DNA from: Fulvivirga maritima
Lineage (GTDB): Bacteria; Bacteroidota; Bacteroidia; Cytophagales; Cyclobacteriaceae
Reading direction: 5' to 3'
Assembly (NCBI RefSeq): GCF_021389955.1
Contig: NZ_CP089980.1
Location: forward strand, 3,095,001 to 3,159,000
DNA: 64,000 nucleotides
The notes beneath the pieces are model-generated. The model searched no databases, had not been told where the DNA came from, and saw nothing but the letters and a program-made list of their open reading frames with translations. Every line of letters begins with the position of its first letter. The first letter of the stretch is position 1. A program made the position numbers and the translations under genes. This document shows, piece after piece, positions 37,474 through 48,192 of the stretch.

Positions 37474-38154
37474 CTATACCTCTTTTATATATTCCAAAGG
37501 AATCTTGTGATGAATAACAGGTATGAGCTCTTCATTGTTAGCTGCATTGCGAAATGATACCTGAGCCCTGCCACTAGGAAAGGAAAGTACTACTTCATCA
37601 TGCCTCATGTTTACTTGTTTCATTTGATAGTTAAAATACAACCTTATTGGTTTATCTGGTATAAATTCCCCGATTTTTTGTGCTTGTTGCCATAGCTGTT
37701 TTGGATATATAAAATAGTAGAAATCAAGCGCTTCTTTATTTCTTTGATATACTCTCACGTAAGAAGAGAAGCTTTTCAGGTGTACTGTAGACGAGGGGAT
37801 AAAGAAGTCATAGTTTTTTATGGCAGTATGTACCGTAAATACATTGGTTCCCTGTATTCCATAATAAATAAGAATAACGCCAATAAAAGCTAATGAAAAC
37901 AATAACCAGATATTGAAATAATGATGAAAAAGAGCATGTAGGCTTAAGGGAGTTAAAATGCCCCCAATCACCAGAGGTAATAATATTAATCGGTGCCCAA
38001 AAGAGGTGTCCTGCACGCTTTCTAGAGGGAACGGACTTAATATGCCTTTTTCTTTAACAAAGAGGTGTTTTTTTGAGAGGAAGCAAGCATTTTTGAGATC
38101 ATTTGTCTTTCGTAGATAACAAAAAGCAATTACAGGCTCATCACCAATGTGCAT
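37474..38154 (-). CDS. Membrane protein of unknown function
   Basis: This 226-residue protein has an N-terminal soluble stretch (MHIGDEPVIAFCYLR, KKHLFVKEKGILSPFPLESV) resembling a small PH-like/YdbT strand pattern. Two adjacent transmembrane helices (about residues 55-100) follow, and a C-terminal beta-rich domain has FYYFIYPKQLWQQAQKIGEF and LSFPSGRAQVSFR. I do not recognise the family. It starts 3 bp after the stop of an 80-residue unknown protein and is in line with the PlsB-like and gpsA genes (49-bp gap), so a membrane-lipid link is possible but unproven. Confidence 0.6.
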   Translation of the reverse strand: MHIGDEPVIAFCYLRKTNDLKNACFLSKKHLFVKEKGILSPFPLESVQDTSFGHRLILLPLVIGGILTPLSLHALFHHYFNIWLLFSLAFIGVILIYYGIQGTNVFTVHTAIKNYDFFIPSSTVHLKSFSSYVRVYQRNKEALDFYYFIYPKQLWQQAQKIGEFIPDKPIRLYFNYQMKQVNMRHDEVVLSFPSGRAQVSFRNAANNEELIPVIHHKIPLEYIKEV

Positions 38155-38157
38155 AAT

Positions 38158-38400
38158 TTACAGTACTTTGCTGATAGCTTTAGAAAAGACCTGAAACATA
38201 TTTCTGAAGTTTTTTAATACGTCTTGTACAAACTCTTCACTTACTATTTCCTTAAGATCATCTTCTCCTGTAATGTCAAGTTCATTGATCTTAAAAGACT
38301 GTTCCATACTGCCTTGCTCTATTTTTATGATGTACTTTCCATTCCAATGAAATAAAGTAATCTTACAATCTTTATGGGGAATTTCTCCTACTACTCTCAT
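38158..38400 (-). CDS. Small conserved protein of unknown function
   Basis: This 80-residue, mostly soluble protein has an N-terminal beta-hairpin region (ITLFHWNGKYIIKIEQGSMEQSFKI) and a C-terminal helix (VQDVLKNFRNMFQVFSKAI). No catalytic motif is visible. The ATG at 38400 and tight 3-bp junction with the following membrane-protein gene support coding. It probably heads a unit with the next gene. Confidence 0.6.
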   Translation of the reverse strand: MRVVGEIPHKDCKITLFHWNGKYIIKIEQGSMEQSFKINELDITGEDDLKEIVSEEFVQDVLKNFRNMFQVFSKAISKVL

Positions 38401-38561
38401 CTGTTTCTTCTTTTTCTTACTACAAGTATAGTTAATAATGGCTTATTAGACCGATACGATTTATTTTTAAAATAAGCTATACCCAAATTAAATTCTAAAA
38501 TTTCTGTAACTTATTCCTTAAATTTAATGTTCAATATAACCAGAATCATTTCATTGTTTTT

Positions 38562-41420
38562 GTGAGTAGCTACATTAAGAATATAATAAGATTTACGGCT
38601 TTTTCATTCCTGTCATTATTTGTGGCATTTGCTAACGAAGTGCAGGCTACCCACCTGAGGGCCGGAGAAATAATTGTTAGAAGAATTTCCTGTGATGCTA
38701 ATAGATACGAGATCACTATAATAGTGTATACTGATACCGGCTCAGATGTTAGATTTGGAGAAGGATTATTGGACTTTGGTGATGGTAGCGATCCTATTCA
38801 GCTTCCGCAAATAGATAATACTTCAAGGGGTGATTTAGGGCAAGAGGTAGGAACTGCCAGCTTTACCACGGTTCACTCATATTCTTCAGCAGGAAGATAT
38901 AAAATAGGTTACGTTGAGGCAAATAGAAATGAAGGGGTACTTAATATTAACAACTCTGTTAATACCACCTTTTATGTAGAGACAGAGATTTTTATTGATC
39001 CTTTTGTGGGATGTAATAATTCTCCGGTCTTACTTATCCCACCAATTGATAGGGCTTGTCCTGGTGTTGCATTTTACCATAACCCTGGTGCTTATGATCC
39101 TGATGGTGATAGCCTTTCTTATGAATTAGTTACCCCTAAAATGAATTTAGGTACTGATGTTAATGGTTATGAGCATCCAAATGATCAGCAGTTTTATAAT
39201 AGTTATGCTGATGCTAACGAAAATATGGATGGACCACCGGATTTCGAAATAGATCCGATAACTGGTGATTTAACCTGGGATTCTCCTGGAGCCATTGGGG
39301 AATATAATATTGCCTTTGTGGTCAGAGAATGGAGATTTCTAGCCGGCGAGTGGGTGCCTATGGGCTTTGTAACCCGAGATATGCAAATTATAGTAGAAGA
39401 TTGTGAGAATGAAAGACCGGAGCTTATCATTCCAGAAGATATATGTGTGGAAGCTGGTGAGTCAGTAGAAGAGGCTATAATTGGCACTGATCCTGATGGT
39501 GATCAGGTAAAAATAGAGGCAGCTTCTGTTGTTTTTGACAGAGGAGCTACTTTAGAGCCAGATTCCGTTTTTAGAAATTCTCCCCTAACTGCGGATTTTA
39601 CATGGCAAACCTCTTGTGAAGATATCAATCTTAATCCTTATCAAGTAACTTTTAAAGTATCAGATAATCCTCCTGAAGGCCCTTCATTGGTGAGTTTTGC
39701 TACTTGGAATATTACGGTGGTCGGTCCAGCACCTGAACTGGTCGCCGCTAATCAGGAGAACCAAAGTATAGTTTTAGATTGGGATGAATACACCTGTCAG
39801 AATGCTGATCAGATACAGATTTGGCGAAGGGTAGATAGTAATCCATACGAACCGGATGACTGTGAAACAGGTATAAGAGAAGAGGCAGGGTATCAGCTGT
39901 TAACAGAGGTTGATCCTATGTCAGTTACATACAGAGATAATGATCTTTCTCCAGGAGCTAAGTATTGTTATAGATTAGTGGCTACTTTCCCAAGTCCTTA
40001 TGGGGGGGAGAGTATTGTTTCCAATGAAATTTGCTCAGAACCTACGTTAGCCACCGAGCCAGTTATTACCAGAGTAAGTGTAGACGTAACTGACGAAGTA
40101 GCAGGTGAAATTACAGTTGAATGGAGAGAGCCATTTGATTTAGGATCCCTGACTGCGCCTCTTAATTATAGAATATATAGGTCTGAAGGTCAAACAGGTA
40201 GTGCCAATCGAATAATGGTAGAAGATAATATAGTGGTGACTAGTACAGATCCTGTGTTAACAACCTACGTAGATACTGGTCTTAATACCACAGATCTTTC
40301 TTATAATTATGAAGTAGTACTCATGGATGGGGCGGATGAGATCCCCTCAGAAGGTACAGCTACTAAGGCTTCAAGTGTAAGGCTTACACCCGTACCTGAG
40401 CTAAAAAGGATAAGGCTGGAATGGGAAGCTGTGGTACCATGGTCTAATACCATTGTGGATCCACCGGAAGATAGTAGGCACCTAATTTTTAGAGGAGAAG
40501 AAGGAGCTACCGAAGATGAGTTAGTGCTGATTGATGAAGTAGATGTGACTCAGTATGGATACGTGTATGTTGATTCTGGCCAATTTGATAATACGGAGCT
40601 TAGAGATGATATAATGTACTGCTATCGTATTATGACAAAAGGTACTTATGGTAATCCTGATATTTATTCACCTTTGTTAAATTACTCGCAGATTGTATGT
40701 GCACAGCCAAGTGATACAGTACCTCCTTGCCAGCCCGTAGTTACTATTTCACAACCTGATTGTGAAAGTAATTCTTGTGGTTTTACTGAATTTGAGAATG
40801 AATTATCTTGGGAAGTTGGCTTTGAAGGAGAGTGTGAAAGTAATGATGTGTCTTACTATGAAGTGTATTATGCAGAGAGCACTGAATCCGAATTTGAATT
40901 ATTAACAACTGTAGAAACTACCTCTTTTACTCATAGAAATCTTGATTCTTATAAAGGTTGTTATAGGGTTAGGGCAGTAGATCGATCTGGTAATATCAGT
41001 GAATTTAGTGAGTCATTTTGTATTGATAACTGTCCTCATTATGAGTTACCTAATTTACTTACCCCAAATAATGATAACTGTAATGATGTGTTTAGTGCTT
41101 ACGGGCAAGAAGGTAGCATGCAAGATGAAAATGGCAATGTGATATCACAATGTGGTGAAGTATTGGATCCTACTAAATGCGCCAGATTCGTTAAGTCAGT
41201 AGATTTTACTGTATTTAACAGATGGGGTAAAGAAGTATATCGCTATGAAGGAAATGCTGGCTCTGAAAATGGTATTTATATCAACTGGGATGGTAGAGAT
41301 GAGTCTGGAGCAAACTTATCTTCAGGAGTATATTATTACCTGGCTGATGTGACTTTTGATGTAGTAGACCCATCTAATGCTAAACAACAGATGAAAGGAT
41401 GGATACACATAATGAGATAA
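38562..41420 (+). CDS. T9SS type B cargo protein with gliding-motility C-terminal domain (CHU_C-like)
   Basis: This large exported protein (952 residues) starts from a GTG codon. Its signal peptide runs to about residue 29 (LFVAFANEVQA). The first domain has repeated DPDGDSLSYELV / DPDGDQVKIEA blocks (cadherin/Ig-like, calcium-type Asp runs), followed by three or four fibronectin III-like units with paired Cys. The end (LPNLLTPNNDNCNDVFSAYG ... FNRWGKEVYRYEG ... WDGRDESGANLSSGVYYYLADV) is the type B sorting signal recognised by the type IX secretion system. It is a surface protein with a likely adhesive role. Its 3' end overlaps the DCC gene by 22 bp. Confidence 0.94.
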   Translation: MSSYIKNIIRFTAFSFLSLFVAFANEVQATHLRAGEIIVRRISCDANRYEITIIVYTDTGSDVRFGEGLLDFGDGSDPIQLPQIDNTSRGDLGQEVGTASFTTVHSYSSAGRYKIGYVEANRNEGVLNINNSVNTTFYVETEIFIDPFVGCNNSPVLLIPPIDRACPGVAFYHNPGAYDPDGDSLSYELVTPKMNLGTDVNGYEHPNDQQFYNSYADANENMDGPPDFEIDPITGDLTWDSPGAIGEYNIAFVVREWRFLAGEWVPMGFVTRDMQIIVEDCENERPELIIPEDICVEAGESVEEAIIGTDPDGDQVKIEAASVVFDRGATLEPDSVFRNSPLTADFTWQTSCEDINLNPYQVTFKVSDNPPEGPSLVSFATWNITVVGPAPELVAANQENQSIVLDWDEYTCQNADQIQIWRRVDSNPYEPDDCETGIREEAGYQLLTEVDPMSVTYRDNDLSPGAKYCYRLVATFPSPYGGESIVSNEICSEPTLATEPVITRVSVDVTDEVAGEITVEWREPFDLGSLTAPLNYRIYRSEGQTGSANRIMVEDNIVVTSTDPVLTTYVDTGLNTTDLSYNYEVVLMDGADEIPSEGTATKASSVRLTPVPELKRIRLEWEAVVPWSNTIVDPPEDSRHLIFRGEEGATEDELVLIDEVDVTQYGYVYVDSGQFDNTELRDDIMYCYRIMTKGTYGNPDIYSPLLNYSQIVCAQPSDTVPPCQPVVTISQPDCESNSCGFTEFENELSWEVGFEGECESNDVSYYEVYYAESTESEFELLTTVETTSFTHRNLDSYKGCYRVRAVDRSGNISEFSESFCIDNCPHYELPNLLTPNNDNCNDVFSAYGQEGSMQDENGNVISQCGEVLDPTKCARFVKSVDFTVFNRWGKEVYRYEGNAGSENGIYINWDGRDESGANLSSGVYYYLADVTFDVVDPSNAKQQMKGWIHIMR

Positions 41421-41836
41421 TAGAGCCAAATAAGGAGGATATAGTATTCTTTGACGGAGTATGCAATCTGTGCAACGGTTTTGTTAACTACATTATAGAT
41501 AGAGATACAGAAAAGCAGTATGTATTCGCCTCTTTACAATCTGATCAGTCTCAAAAATTACTTAAAAACTATGATTTCGATCCATCAAGGTTGAGTTCTG
41601 TGGCTTTATTAAAAAGTGATGGAGAATTATTAGTGAAGAGTGATGCAGCTCTGAAAATACTTACCAGCTTGGGAGGTAAGCTAAAGCTGTTGTCTGTTTT
41701 TTATGTCTTCCCTTCTTTTTTGAGAGACTTTTTTTATGACATTATAGCCCGCTATCGCTATAAATGGTTTGGCAGAAAAGACCAGTGTAGAATACCTACT
41801 CCAGAGTTAAAGCAACGTTTTTTAGATGCTTATTAA
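41399..41836 (+). CDS. DCC-family thiol-disulfide oxidoreductase-like protein (DUF393)
   Basis: This 145-residue thioredoxin-fold protein has the defining DxxCxxC motif in VFFDGVCNLCNGFVNYII near residue 22. A central ASLQSDQSQKLL and the C-terminal RYKWFGRKDQCRIPTPELKQRF are typical of the family. The two Cys could act as a redox pair. The physiological partner is unknown. The start overlaps the T9SS cargo gene by 22 bp, so it may be cotranscribed with it. Confidence 0.92.
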   Translation: MDTHNEIIEPNKEDIVFFDGVCNLCNGFVNYIIDRDTEKQYVFASLQSDQSQKLLKNYDFDPSRLSSVALLKSDGELLVKSDAALKILTSLGGKLKLLSVFYVFPSFLRDFFYDIIARYRYKWFGRKDQCRIPTPELKQRFLDAY

Positions 41837-41913
41837 AAATCTTCTATTTTTGCCTTCTAATTATTGACTTGTAAGGTCGAAAATCTATTTTAAACACAAC
41901 CATTAATTATAAT

Positions 41914-42789
41914 ATGAAGGCATTTGTATTCCCAGGACAGGGAGCTCAGTTTACAGGAATGGGTAAAGAGTTGTATGAAAACAATGAGCAGGCCAAAGGC
42001 ATGTTTGAAACTGCTAATGATATTCTTGGGTTTAAAATCACTGATATAATGTTTGAAGGATCAGCAGATGATTTGAAGCAAACCAATGTGACACAACCTG
42101 CTGTTTTTATTCATTCTGTAGTATTAGCTTCTCAGGCAGAAAATTTCTCTCCTGATATGGTGGCTGGTCACTCGCTGGGAGAATTCTCTGCGTTGGTAGC
42201 CAATAAAACACTTACTTTCGAAGATGGACTCAAGCTGGTTTCTCAGCGTGCTCAGGCTATGCAAAAAGCATGTAAGAAAAACCCTTCTACTATGGCCGCT
42301 GTGCTTGGCTTAGAAGATGCGGCTGTAGAAGAAGTATGTGCTGCTATAGACGGTGTAGTAGTAGCAGCTAATTATAACTGCCCAGGTCAGCTTGTAATTT
42401 CTGGTTCTAACGAGGCAGTAGCAGAGGCTTGTGTTAAGCTTAAAGAGGCTGGCGCAAAAAGAGCATTGCCTTTAGCTGTAGGAGGTGCTTTCCACTCACC
42501 ATTGATGGAGTCTGCGCAAGTGGAGCTGGAGGCTGCTATAAAAGAGACTACCTTCTCAACTCCTATTTGTCCTGTATATCAGAACGTGAATGCTCAGCCA
42601 GCATCTGATATTGAAGTGATAAAAACAAATTTAATAGCACAGCTTACGGCTCCTGTAAAATGGACTCAGTCTGTACAGCAAATGGTAACTGATGGGGCTA
42701 CGGAATTCGTAGAATGCGGTCCTGGAAAAGTATTACAAGGGCTAGTGAAAAAAATAGCTTCTGGTGTAGAGGTTAGCGGTGTTAGCTAA
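41914..42789 (+). CDS. fabD: Malonyl-CoA:ACP transacylase
   Basis: This 291-residue enzyme loads malonyl groups on ACP. N-terminal FPGQGAQFTGMG, nucleophile Ser87 in GHSLGEFSAL, a second motif GGAFHSPLM carrying the catalytic His, and the C-terminal FVECGPGKVLQGLVKK are all canonical. A -7-like TATTTTTG (41845-41852) lies about 62 bp upstream with only a TTA at -33, so a promoter here is plausible. It overlaps convergent folK by 4 bp at the 3' end. Confidence 0.97.
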   Translation: MKAFVFPGQGAQFTGMGKELYENNEQAKGMFETANDILGFKITDIMFEGSADDLKQTNVTQPAVFIHSVVLASQAENFSPDMVAGHSLGEFSALVANKTLTFEDGLKLVSQRAQAMQKACKKNPSTMAAVLGLEDAAVEEVCAAIDGVVVAANYNCPGQLVISGSNEAVAEACVKLKEAGAKRALPLAVGGAFHSPLMESAQVELEAAIKETTFSTPICPVYQNVNAQPASDIEVIKTNLIAQLTAPVKWTQSVQQMVTDGATEFVECGPGKVLQGLVKKIASGVEVSGVS

Positions 42790-43271
42790 TCAATTCTTTT
42801 TACATCTAAAGAATCACTACATTTAATAAGTAGCTCCTGATTACTGACCTTTAAAACAGGGTGAATGTAGTTGGGAGCTATTTCTACTAAAGGCTCTAGA
42901 GTAAATTTGCGGTCTGGTATTCCCGGATGAGGAACGCTTAAGTTTTCATCATTAATTACCGCGTCATGATAATAAAGAATATCAATATCAATGACTCTGC
43001 TGCCCCATTTCTCCAATCGTACTCTACCAAGATCAGTTTCTATTTTCTGAATCTGGCTCAAAATATCAGCCGCAGATAGTGTAGATTTAACCTCTACTAC
43101 CTGATTGTAAAATGAAGGTTGATCTTCCTTGCCCCACGCGGCAGTTTCGTATAGCGCAGACGCTTTGATAATGGTGCCTATTTCATGTGATATCAGCTTT
43201 CTAGCCTGCTCTAACATGTTTTTCTTATCACCTAAATTTGAACCTAAGAGTAAATATATTCCTTCCATCAT
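42786..43271 (-). CDS. folK: 2-amino-4-hydroxy-6-hydroxymethyldihydropteridine diphosphokinase
   Basis: This folate-pathway kinase pyrophosphorylates the pterin before dihydropteroate synthase. The N-terminal GIYLLLGSNLGDKKNML is the ATP/pterin start motif. Further motifs are YETAAWG, FYNQVVEV, LGRVRLEKWGSRVIDIDILY and the C-terminal VPHPGIPDRKFTLEPLVEI. The open frame begins with a TTG (43283), but the ATG at 43271 (a second follows at 43268) is preferred and gives about 161 residues. It overlaps fabD by 4 bp tail-to-tail. Confidence 0.96.
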   Translation of the reverse strand: MMEGIYLLLGSNLGDKKNMLEQARKLISHEIGTIIKASALYETAAWGKEDQPSFYNQVVEVKSTLSAADILSQIQKIETDLGRVRLEKWGSRVIDIDILYYHDAVINDENLSVPHPGIPDRKFTLEPLVEIAPNYIHPVLKVSNQELLIKCSDSLDVKRID

Positions 43272-43455
43272 AAATCTGCTCAAAAATAGAAATCTGCCAC
43301 TATTTATGTATTGTTTAGTTCCTATTTTTGTTAGATTATAAGGTAGAATGACCGTTCCTCTAAGGATGGAGTGGCTCCTCTAACGAATAGTTTATATTTG
43401 ATATTGAGCCAGTGGCGGGAGCTGCTACTACTAAACTTTTAAATAATAGATATTA

Positions 43456-45207
43456 ATGAAATTCTTAAGAAACTTTCTAGCCTCATTTTTAGCGCTGGTG
43501 ATCTTCAGTGTACTGGGTACATTGGTTTTTGTAGGCGTTATTTCGGTTATGTCAGCAGAAGAGACGGTTAAGGTCTCATCAAAAAGTATTCTACATCTTA
43601 AGTTGAATAAGCCTATTTCAGAGGTGGAGTTTGAAAACCCTTTTGGGGAAGTGGGATTTGTGGCCAGTTCGGCTAGCTCAATGGGGCTGGTACAGCTGAA
43701 AGAGGTAATAGCTGATGCTAAAACCAATGAGAATATAGAAGGTATATTTTTAGAAACGCCCATGTTAAATGCGGGTACTGCCACTATAGAAGAAATTAGG
43801 TTAGCTCTGGAAGACTTCAAAACTTCAGGCAAATTTGTGGTGGCATATAACGAATACTATACAGAAGGTGCTTATTACCTTTCTTCAGTGGCTGATAAAA
43901 TATATATGCACCCTGAGGGAGATTTAGAATTTAATGGGTTATCTGCCAATGTTACTTTCTTGAAGGGCTTATTTGATAAGTTGAAAGTGGAACCTCAAAT
44001 TTTTAGAGTAGGGCAATTTAAAAGTGCTGTTGAACCTCTCATGCGAACTGATATGAGTGAGGAGAACAGGCTTCAGCTTACTTCTATGTTAAATAGTGTA
44101 AACAATCATTTAATAGCTAATGTAGCAAATAGCAGAGGCTTGTCAGAAGCTGATGTAAAACAGATGTCAGATGAAATGCTCGCCAGGCAACCTGAAGATG
44201 CCGTGAAATATGGGCTTTTGGATAGCCTCACTTATTATGATGGGGTAATTTCCTTTTTGAAGAAAAAAATAGGCATTGATGCTGATAAGGACCTTTCGCT
44301 AGTGAAATATGAGAAGTATAAAAAGAGTTTTAGTAATTATAAAAGCTCTGATAATGAAGTGGCAGTAATCGTTGCTTCTGGTGAAATTGTGTCAGGAGAA
44401 GGAGATATCAATAATATTGGCTCAAACGCATTTGTTAAAGAAATAAGAAAGGCTCGCGAGGATGATGAGATAAAAGCGGTGGTGCTAAGAATAAATTCTC
44501 CGGGAGGTAGCTTCGTTGCTTCTGATATCATGTGGAGAGAGATTAAATTGACCAGTGAGATGAAGCCTGTTATTGCTTCTATGTCTGATGTAGCGGCTTC
44601 AGGAGGTTATTATATGAGTATGGCTTGCGATACTATTGTAGCTCAGCCTAACACCATAACTGGTTCCATCGGTATTTTTGGAGTGATCTTTAATTTTAAG
44701 GATTTTCTAAATGAAAAATTAGGAATTACTAATGAAGAGGTTAACACCGGAAAATATTCTGGAATGATGACTGTAACCAGACCATTAACCGAAGAGGAAA
44801 GTTCGATAGTACAAGAAGATATCAATAAGGGATATGAAACTTTTGTCACCAAGGCTGCTCAAGGAAGAGGTATGAGTGTTGAGGCTATTAAAGCGGTGGC
44901 CTCCGGCCGTGTGTGGACTGGAGAGCAAGCGAAAACCAATGGCTTGGTCGATGTTCTAGGTGATTTTGATGATGCCATAGAAATAGCGGCTAATGCTGCA
45001 GGGGTTCAGGATGATTACAAAATTAGATATTACCCTAAACAAAGATCTATTTTTGAGGAGTTCTTTAAGGAGCTTGAAGGAGATACTAAATCGGAGGCTA
45101 TAAAGGCTGAACTGGGAGAGTTATATCCTTATTTTGAAATGCTCAAAAAAACTGAGAACTTGAAAGGGGTTCAGGCCAGATTACCATATGAATTGAATCT
45201 AAATTAG
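43456..45207 (+). CDS. sppA: Signal peptide peptidase SppA, long (67 kDa) type
   Basis: This 583-residue membrane-bound serine protease degrades leftover signal peptides. An N-terminal transmembrane helix (8-33) precedes two tandem S49 domains. The N-terminal domain supplies the general-base Lys in RVGQFKSAVEPL (about residue 190). The C-terminal domain has the nucleophile Ser in DVAASGGYYMSMACD (about 381). NSPGGS and GSIGIFGV complete the active site. Length matches E. coli SppA. It is preceded by a 172-bp region with a TATTTTTG element (43323-43330). Confidence 0.96.
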   Translation: MKFLRNFLASFLALVIFSVLGTLVFVGVISVMSAEETVKVSSKSILHLKLNKPISEVEFENPFGEVGFVASSASSMGLVQLKEVIADAKTNENIEGIFLETPMLNAGTATIEEIRLALEDFKTSGKFVVAYNEYYTEGAYYLSSVADKIYMHPEGDLEFNGLSANVTFLKGLFDKLKVEPQIFRVGQFKSAVEPLMRTDMSEENRLQLTSMLNSVNNHLIANVANSRGLSEADVKQMSDEMLARQPEDAVKYGLLDSLTYYDGVISFLKKKIGIDADKDLSLVKYEKYKKSFSNYKSSDNEVAVIVASGEIVSGEGDINNIGSNAFVKEIRKAREDDEIKAVVLRINSPGGSFVASDIMWREIKLTSEMKPVIASMSDVAASGGYYMSMACDTIVAQPNTITGSIGIFGVIFNFKDFLNEKLGITNEEVNTGKYSGMMTVTRPLTEEESSIVQEDINKGYETFVTKAAQGRGMSVEAIKAVASGRVWTGEQAKTNGLVDVLGDFDDAIEIAANAAGVQDDYKIRYYPKQRSIFEEFFKELEGDTKSEAIKAELGELYPYFEMLKKTENLKGVQARLPYELNLN

Positions 45208-45288
45208 TATTCTGATCAAAATTATTAGATAAAGCTAAAGGCCTTTTAATTCTTATGTGCTTACTTTGAGTCTTTAAACTACTACCAA

Positions 45289-46284
45289 ATGACTGAAATA
45301 CGTAACGATTGGACTAGAGAAGAAATTAGTGAAATATATCATTCACCACTGTTAGACTTGATTTATCGTGGAGCTACGGTTCATAGAGAGTATCATGATA
45401 CGGGTGAAGTTCAGGTGTGTACATTGCTTTCTGTGAAGACAGGGGGCTGTCCTGAAGATTGTGCCTATTGTCCTCAGGCTGCGCGTTATCAAACTGATGT
45501 GAAAGTGCATAAGTTGTTGCCTACAGAAGAGGTGTTGCAGAAGGCAAAAGAGGCTAAGGATGCTGGTAGTACCAGATTTTGTATGGGTGCTGCCTGGAGA
45601 GAGGTGAGAGATAATAAAGACTTCGACCGCGTACTTGATATGGTGAAAGGGGTTAATGCTATGGATATGGAGGTTTGCTGTACTTTGGGTATGCTTACTG
45701 AAGATCAGGCTATGAAGCTTAAAGATGCAGGTCTTTATGCCTATAACCATAACCTGGATACTAGTGAAGAGCATTATGAAGAAATAATCTCAACTCGTAG
45801 TTATGATGAGAGATTAGAAACCATAGATAACGTTAGAAAAGCCAAAATATCAGTTTGCTCTGGCGGAATTATAGGAATGGGAGAGGGAGATAAAGATAGA
45901 ATAGGTATGTTACTTACCTTGGCTACTCTGGAGGAACACCCTGAATCTGTTCCTGTAAATGCTTTGGTGCCTGTTGAAGGTACACCTTTGGCTGAGCAAG
46001 CTAGAGTATCTGTTTGGGAGATGATCAGAATGATAGCAACTGCCAGGATTATTATGCCTAAGGCTATGGTGAGATTATCTGCAGGTAGAGTGAAGATGAA
46101 TATGGAAGAGCAGGCTTTATGCTTTATGGCAGGAGCTAACTCTATCTTCGCAGGAGATAAATTATTAACTACACCTAATAATGATGTAGTAGTGGACGAA
46201 GAGATGTTTCAGGTTTTAAACTTAAAGCCTAGAAAAGCCCATAAAGGCGAAGCTACCGTGAAGTTTGAGAAAATACCAGGTTAA
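45289..46284 (+). CDS. bioB: Biotin synthase
   Basis: This 331-residue radical SAM enzyme inserts sulfur into dethiobiotin. The 4Fe-4S cluster motif [10 protein letters not shown] gives Cys54, Cys58 and Cys61. The 2Fe-2S ligands are in [18 protein letters not shown] and [10 protein letters not shown], with Arg in VRLSAGRV. Other bio genes are absent from the window. The product would be needed to biotinylate AccB. The gene ends at a bidirectional terminator shared with typA. Confidence 0.97.
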   Translation: MTEIRNDWTREEISEIYHSPLLDLIYRGATVHREYHDTGEVQVCTLLSVKTGGCPEDCAYCPQAARYQTDVKVHKLLPTEEVLQKAKEAKDAGSTRFCMGAAWREVRDNKDFDRVLDMVKGVNAMDMEVCCTLGMLTEDQAMKLKDAGLYAYNHNLDTSEEHYEEIISTRSYDERLETIDNVRKAKISVCSGGIIGMGEGDKDRIGMLLTLATLEEHPESVPVNALVPVEGTPLAEQARVSVWEMIRMIATARIIMPKAMVRLSAGRVKMNMEEQALCFMAGANSIFAGDKLLTTPNNDVVVDEEMFQVLNLKPRKAHKGEATVKFEKIPG

Positions 46285-46309
46285 GTTTATTGACCACCAA
46301 AATATTAAA

Positions 46310-46344
46310 CATTAAAAAAGCCCGCAATTCGGGCTTTTTTAATG
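46310..46344. terminator. Bidirectional terminator between bioB and typA
   Basis: CATTAAAAAAGCCCG (46310-46324) pairs perfectly with 46330-46344 around loop CAATT. GC-rich core and U-runs on both strands serve the convergent bioB and typA genes. Confidence 0.95.
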
Positions 46345-46369
46345 TTTATATCGAAAGATAAAGAAAGGA

Positions 46370-48175
46370 TTAATTTTCTTTATTACTCATTTTCTTTCTA
46401 TCACTCTCGTTAAGATAAATCTTTCTCATTCTCATTGATTTAGGAGTAACTTCAAGATATTCATCTTTTTGAATGTATTCTAAAGCTTCTTCTAAAGAGA
46501 ATTTTTTAGCGGGAGCAATTTTTGCGTTGCTGTCAGATCCTGAAGCTCTCATGTTAGTAAGCTTTTTACCTTTCTGTATGTTTACAACAAGGTCATTGTC
46601 TCTTGAGTGCTCACCAATTACTTGGCCCATGTATAGATCTTCACCCGGATCTACGAAGAAAATACCTCTGTCCTGAAGCTTATCAATTGAGTAAGCAGTA
46701 GAAGGACCTGATTCCATAGAAATTAAAGATCCATTGATTCTACCAGGGATCTCACCTTTATAAGGAGCATATTCTTTGAACCTGTGAGTCATGATAGCTT
46801 CTCCAGCAGTAGCTGTTAAGATGTTATTTCTTAAGCCTATGATTCCTCTTGCAGGGATGTCAAACTCAAGGTGTTGTAAGTCACCCTTAGGTTCCATGAT
46901 CTTCATTTCACCTTTTTTAGCGCTAACTAGCTCTATCACTTTTCCAGATGTTTCTTGAGGTACATCTACTACTAAGTGCTCTATAGGTTCATGTTTTACG
47001 CCATCTATTTCTTTAATTAAAACCTGAGGCTGACCTACTTGTAATTCGTAGCCTTCTCTTCTCATTGTTTCAATTAATACAGATAAGTGAAGAATACCTC
47101 TTCCAAATACATTAAATCTGTCTTCTGAAGTAGTGTCTTCTATTCTTAAAGCTAAGTTCTTCTCAGTTTCTTTGTATAAACGATCGCGAAGGTGTCTTGA
47201 AGTCACAAACTTACCTTCTTTACCGAAGAATGGAGAGTTGTTAATAGTAAATAACATACTCATGGTAGGCTCGTCAATAGCAATACGAGGAAGAGGTTGA
47301 GGATTTTCCAGGCTGGTTACTGTATCTCCTAATTCAAAATCTTCAATACCTACTAAAGCACATATTTCACCTGAAGAGGCCTCTGGCACACGCTTTTTGC
47401 CTAATCCTTCAAAAATATGAACCTCTCTAACTTTTTGTCTTTTTACACTACCATCGGCTTTAGTTAAACCTACTGTGTCACCTTCTTTTACAATACCTTG
47501 GTTAATACGACCAATGGCTATTCTTCCTACATAAGATGAGAAGTCAAGTGAAGTAACCTGCATTTGTAGTACACCTTCGTTTTGCGGTGCTGGTGGTATA
47601 AATTCCACTATAGCATCTAAAAGAGGTATAATGTTGTCAGTAGGCTGATTCCAGTCTGTGTTCATCCATCCTTGTTTAGATGAACCATACAAAGTAGGGA
47701 AATCTAGCTGCTCTTCTGTAGCGTCCAGGTTAAACATCAGGTCAAAAACCTGCTCATGAACCTCGTCAGGACGACAGTTTTCTTTATCCACCTTATTTAC
47801 AACCACTATTGGTTTAAGACCTAATGAAAGGGCTTTACCTAGTACGAAGCGTGTTTGTGGCATAGGGCCTTCAAATGCATCAACCAATAGTATTACACCA
47901 TCGGCCATTTTTAAAACCCTTTCTACTTCTCCTCCAAAATCGGCGTGACCAGGAGTGTCTATGATGTTAATCTTTACATCATTGTATCGAACGGAAACGT
48001 TCTTAGACACGATAGTAATGCCTCTTTCTTTTTCTAAGTCCTCGTTATCAAGAATAAGGTCGTCTGACTCTTCATTTTCTCTTAATATTTTTGAGGCATG
48101 GATAATTTTGTCAACCAAGGTAGTTTTACCGTGGTCAACGTGAGCTATAATAGCTACATTTCTAATATTTTGCAT
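46370..48175 (-). CDS. typA: Ribosome-associated GTPase TypA/BipA
   Basis: This 601-residue translational GTPase assists 50S assembly and stress adaptation. G1 [14 protein letters not shown], the switch region ERGITI, G3 [11 protein letters not shown] and G4 NKVDKE are present. Domain II and two EF-G-like alpha/beta domains precede the C-terminal TypA-specific domain ([20 protein letters not shown]). Length matches the family. A -7-like TAGCTTTG occurs on the minus strand at 48193-48200, about 20 bp upstream of the start. Confidence 0.97.
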   Translation of the reverse strand: MQNIRNVAIIAHVDHGKTTLVDKIIHASKILRENEESDDLILDNEDLEKERGITIVSKNVSVRYNDVKINIIDTPGHADFGGEVERVLKMADGVILLVDAFEGPMPQTRFVLGKALSLGLKPIVVVNKVDKENCRPDEVHEQVFDLMFNLDATEEQLDFPTLYGSSKQGWMNTDWNQPTDNIIPLLDAIVEFIPPAPQNEGVLQMQVTSLDFSSYVGRIAIGRINQGIVKEGDTVGLTKADGSVKRQKVREVHIFEGLGKKRVPEASSGEICALVGIEDFELGDTVTSLENPQPLPRIAIDEPTMSMLFTINNSPFFGKEGKFVTSRHLRDRLYKETEKNLALRIEDTTSEDRFNVFGRGILHLSVLIETMRREGYELQVGQPQVLIKEIDGVKHEPIEHLVVDVPQETSGKVIELVSAKKGEMKIMEPKGDLQHLEFDIPARGIIGLRNNILTATAGEAIMTHRFKEYAPYKGEIPGRINGSLISMESGPSTAYSIDKLQDRGIFFVDPGEDLYMGQVIGEHSRDNDLVVNIQKGKKLTNMRASGSDSNAKIAPAKKFSLEEALEYIQKDEYLEVTPKSMRMRKIYLNESDRKKMSNKEN

Positions 48176-48192
48176 AGACTGAAATTGAGCTG

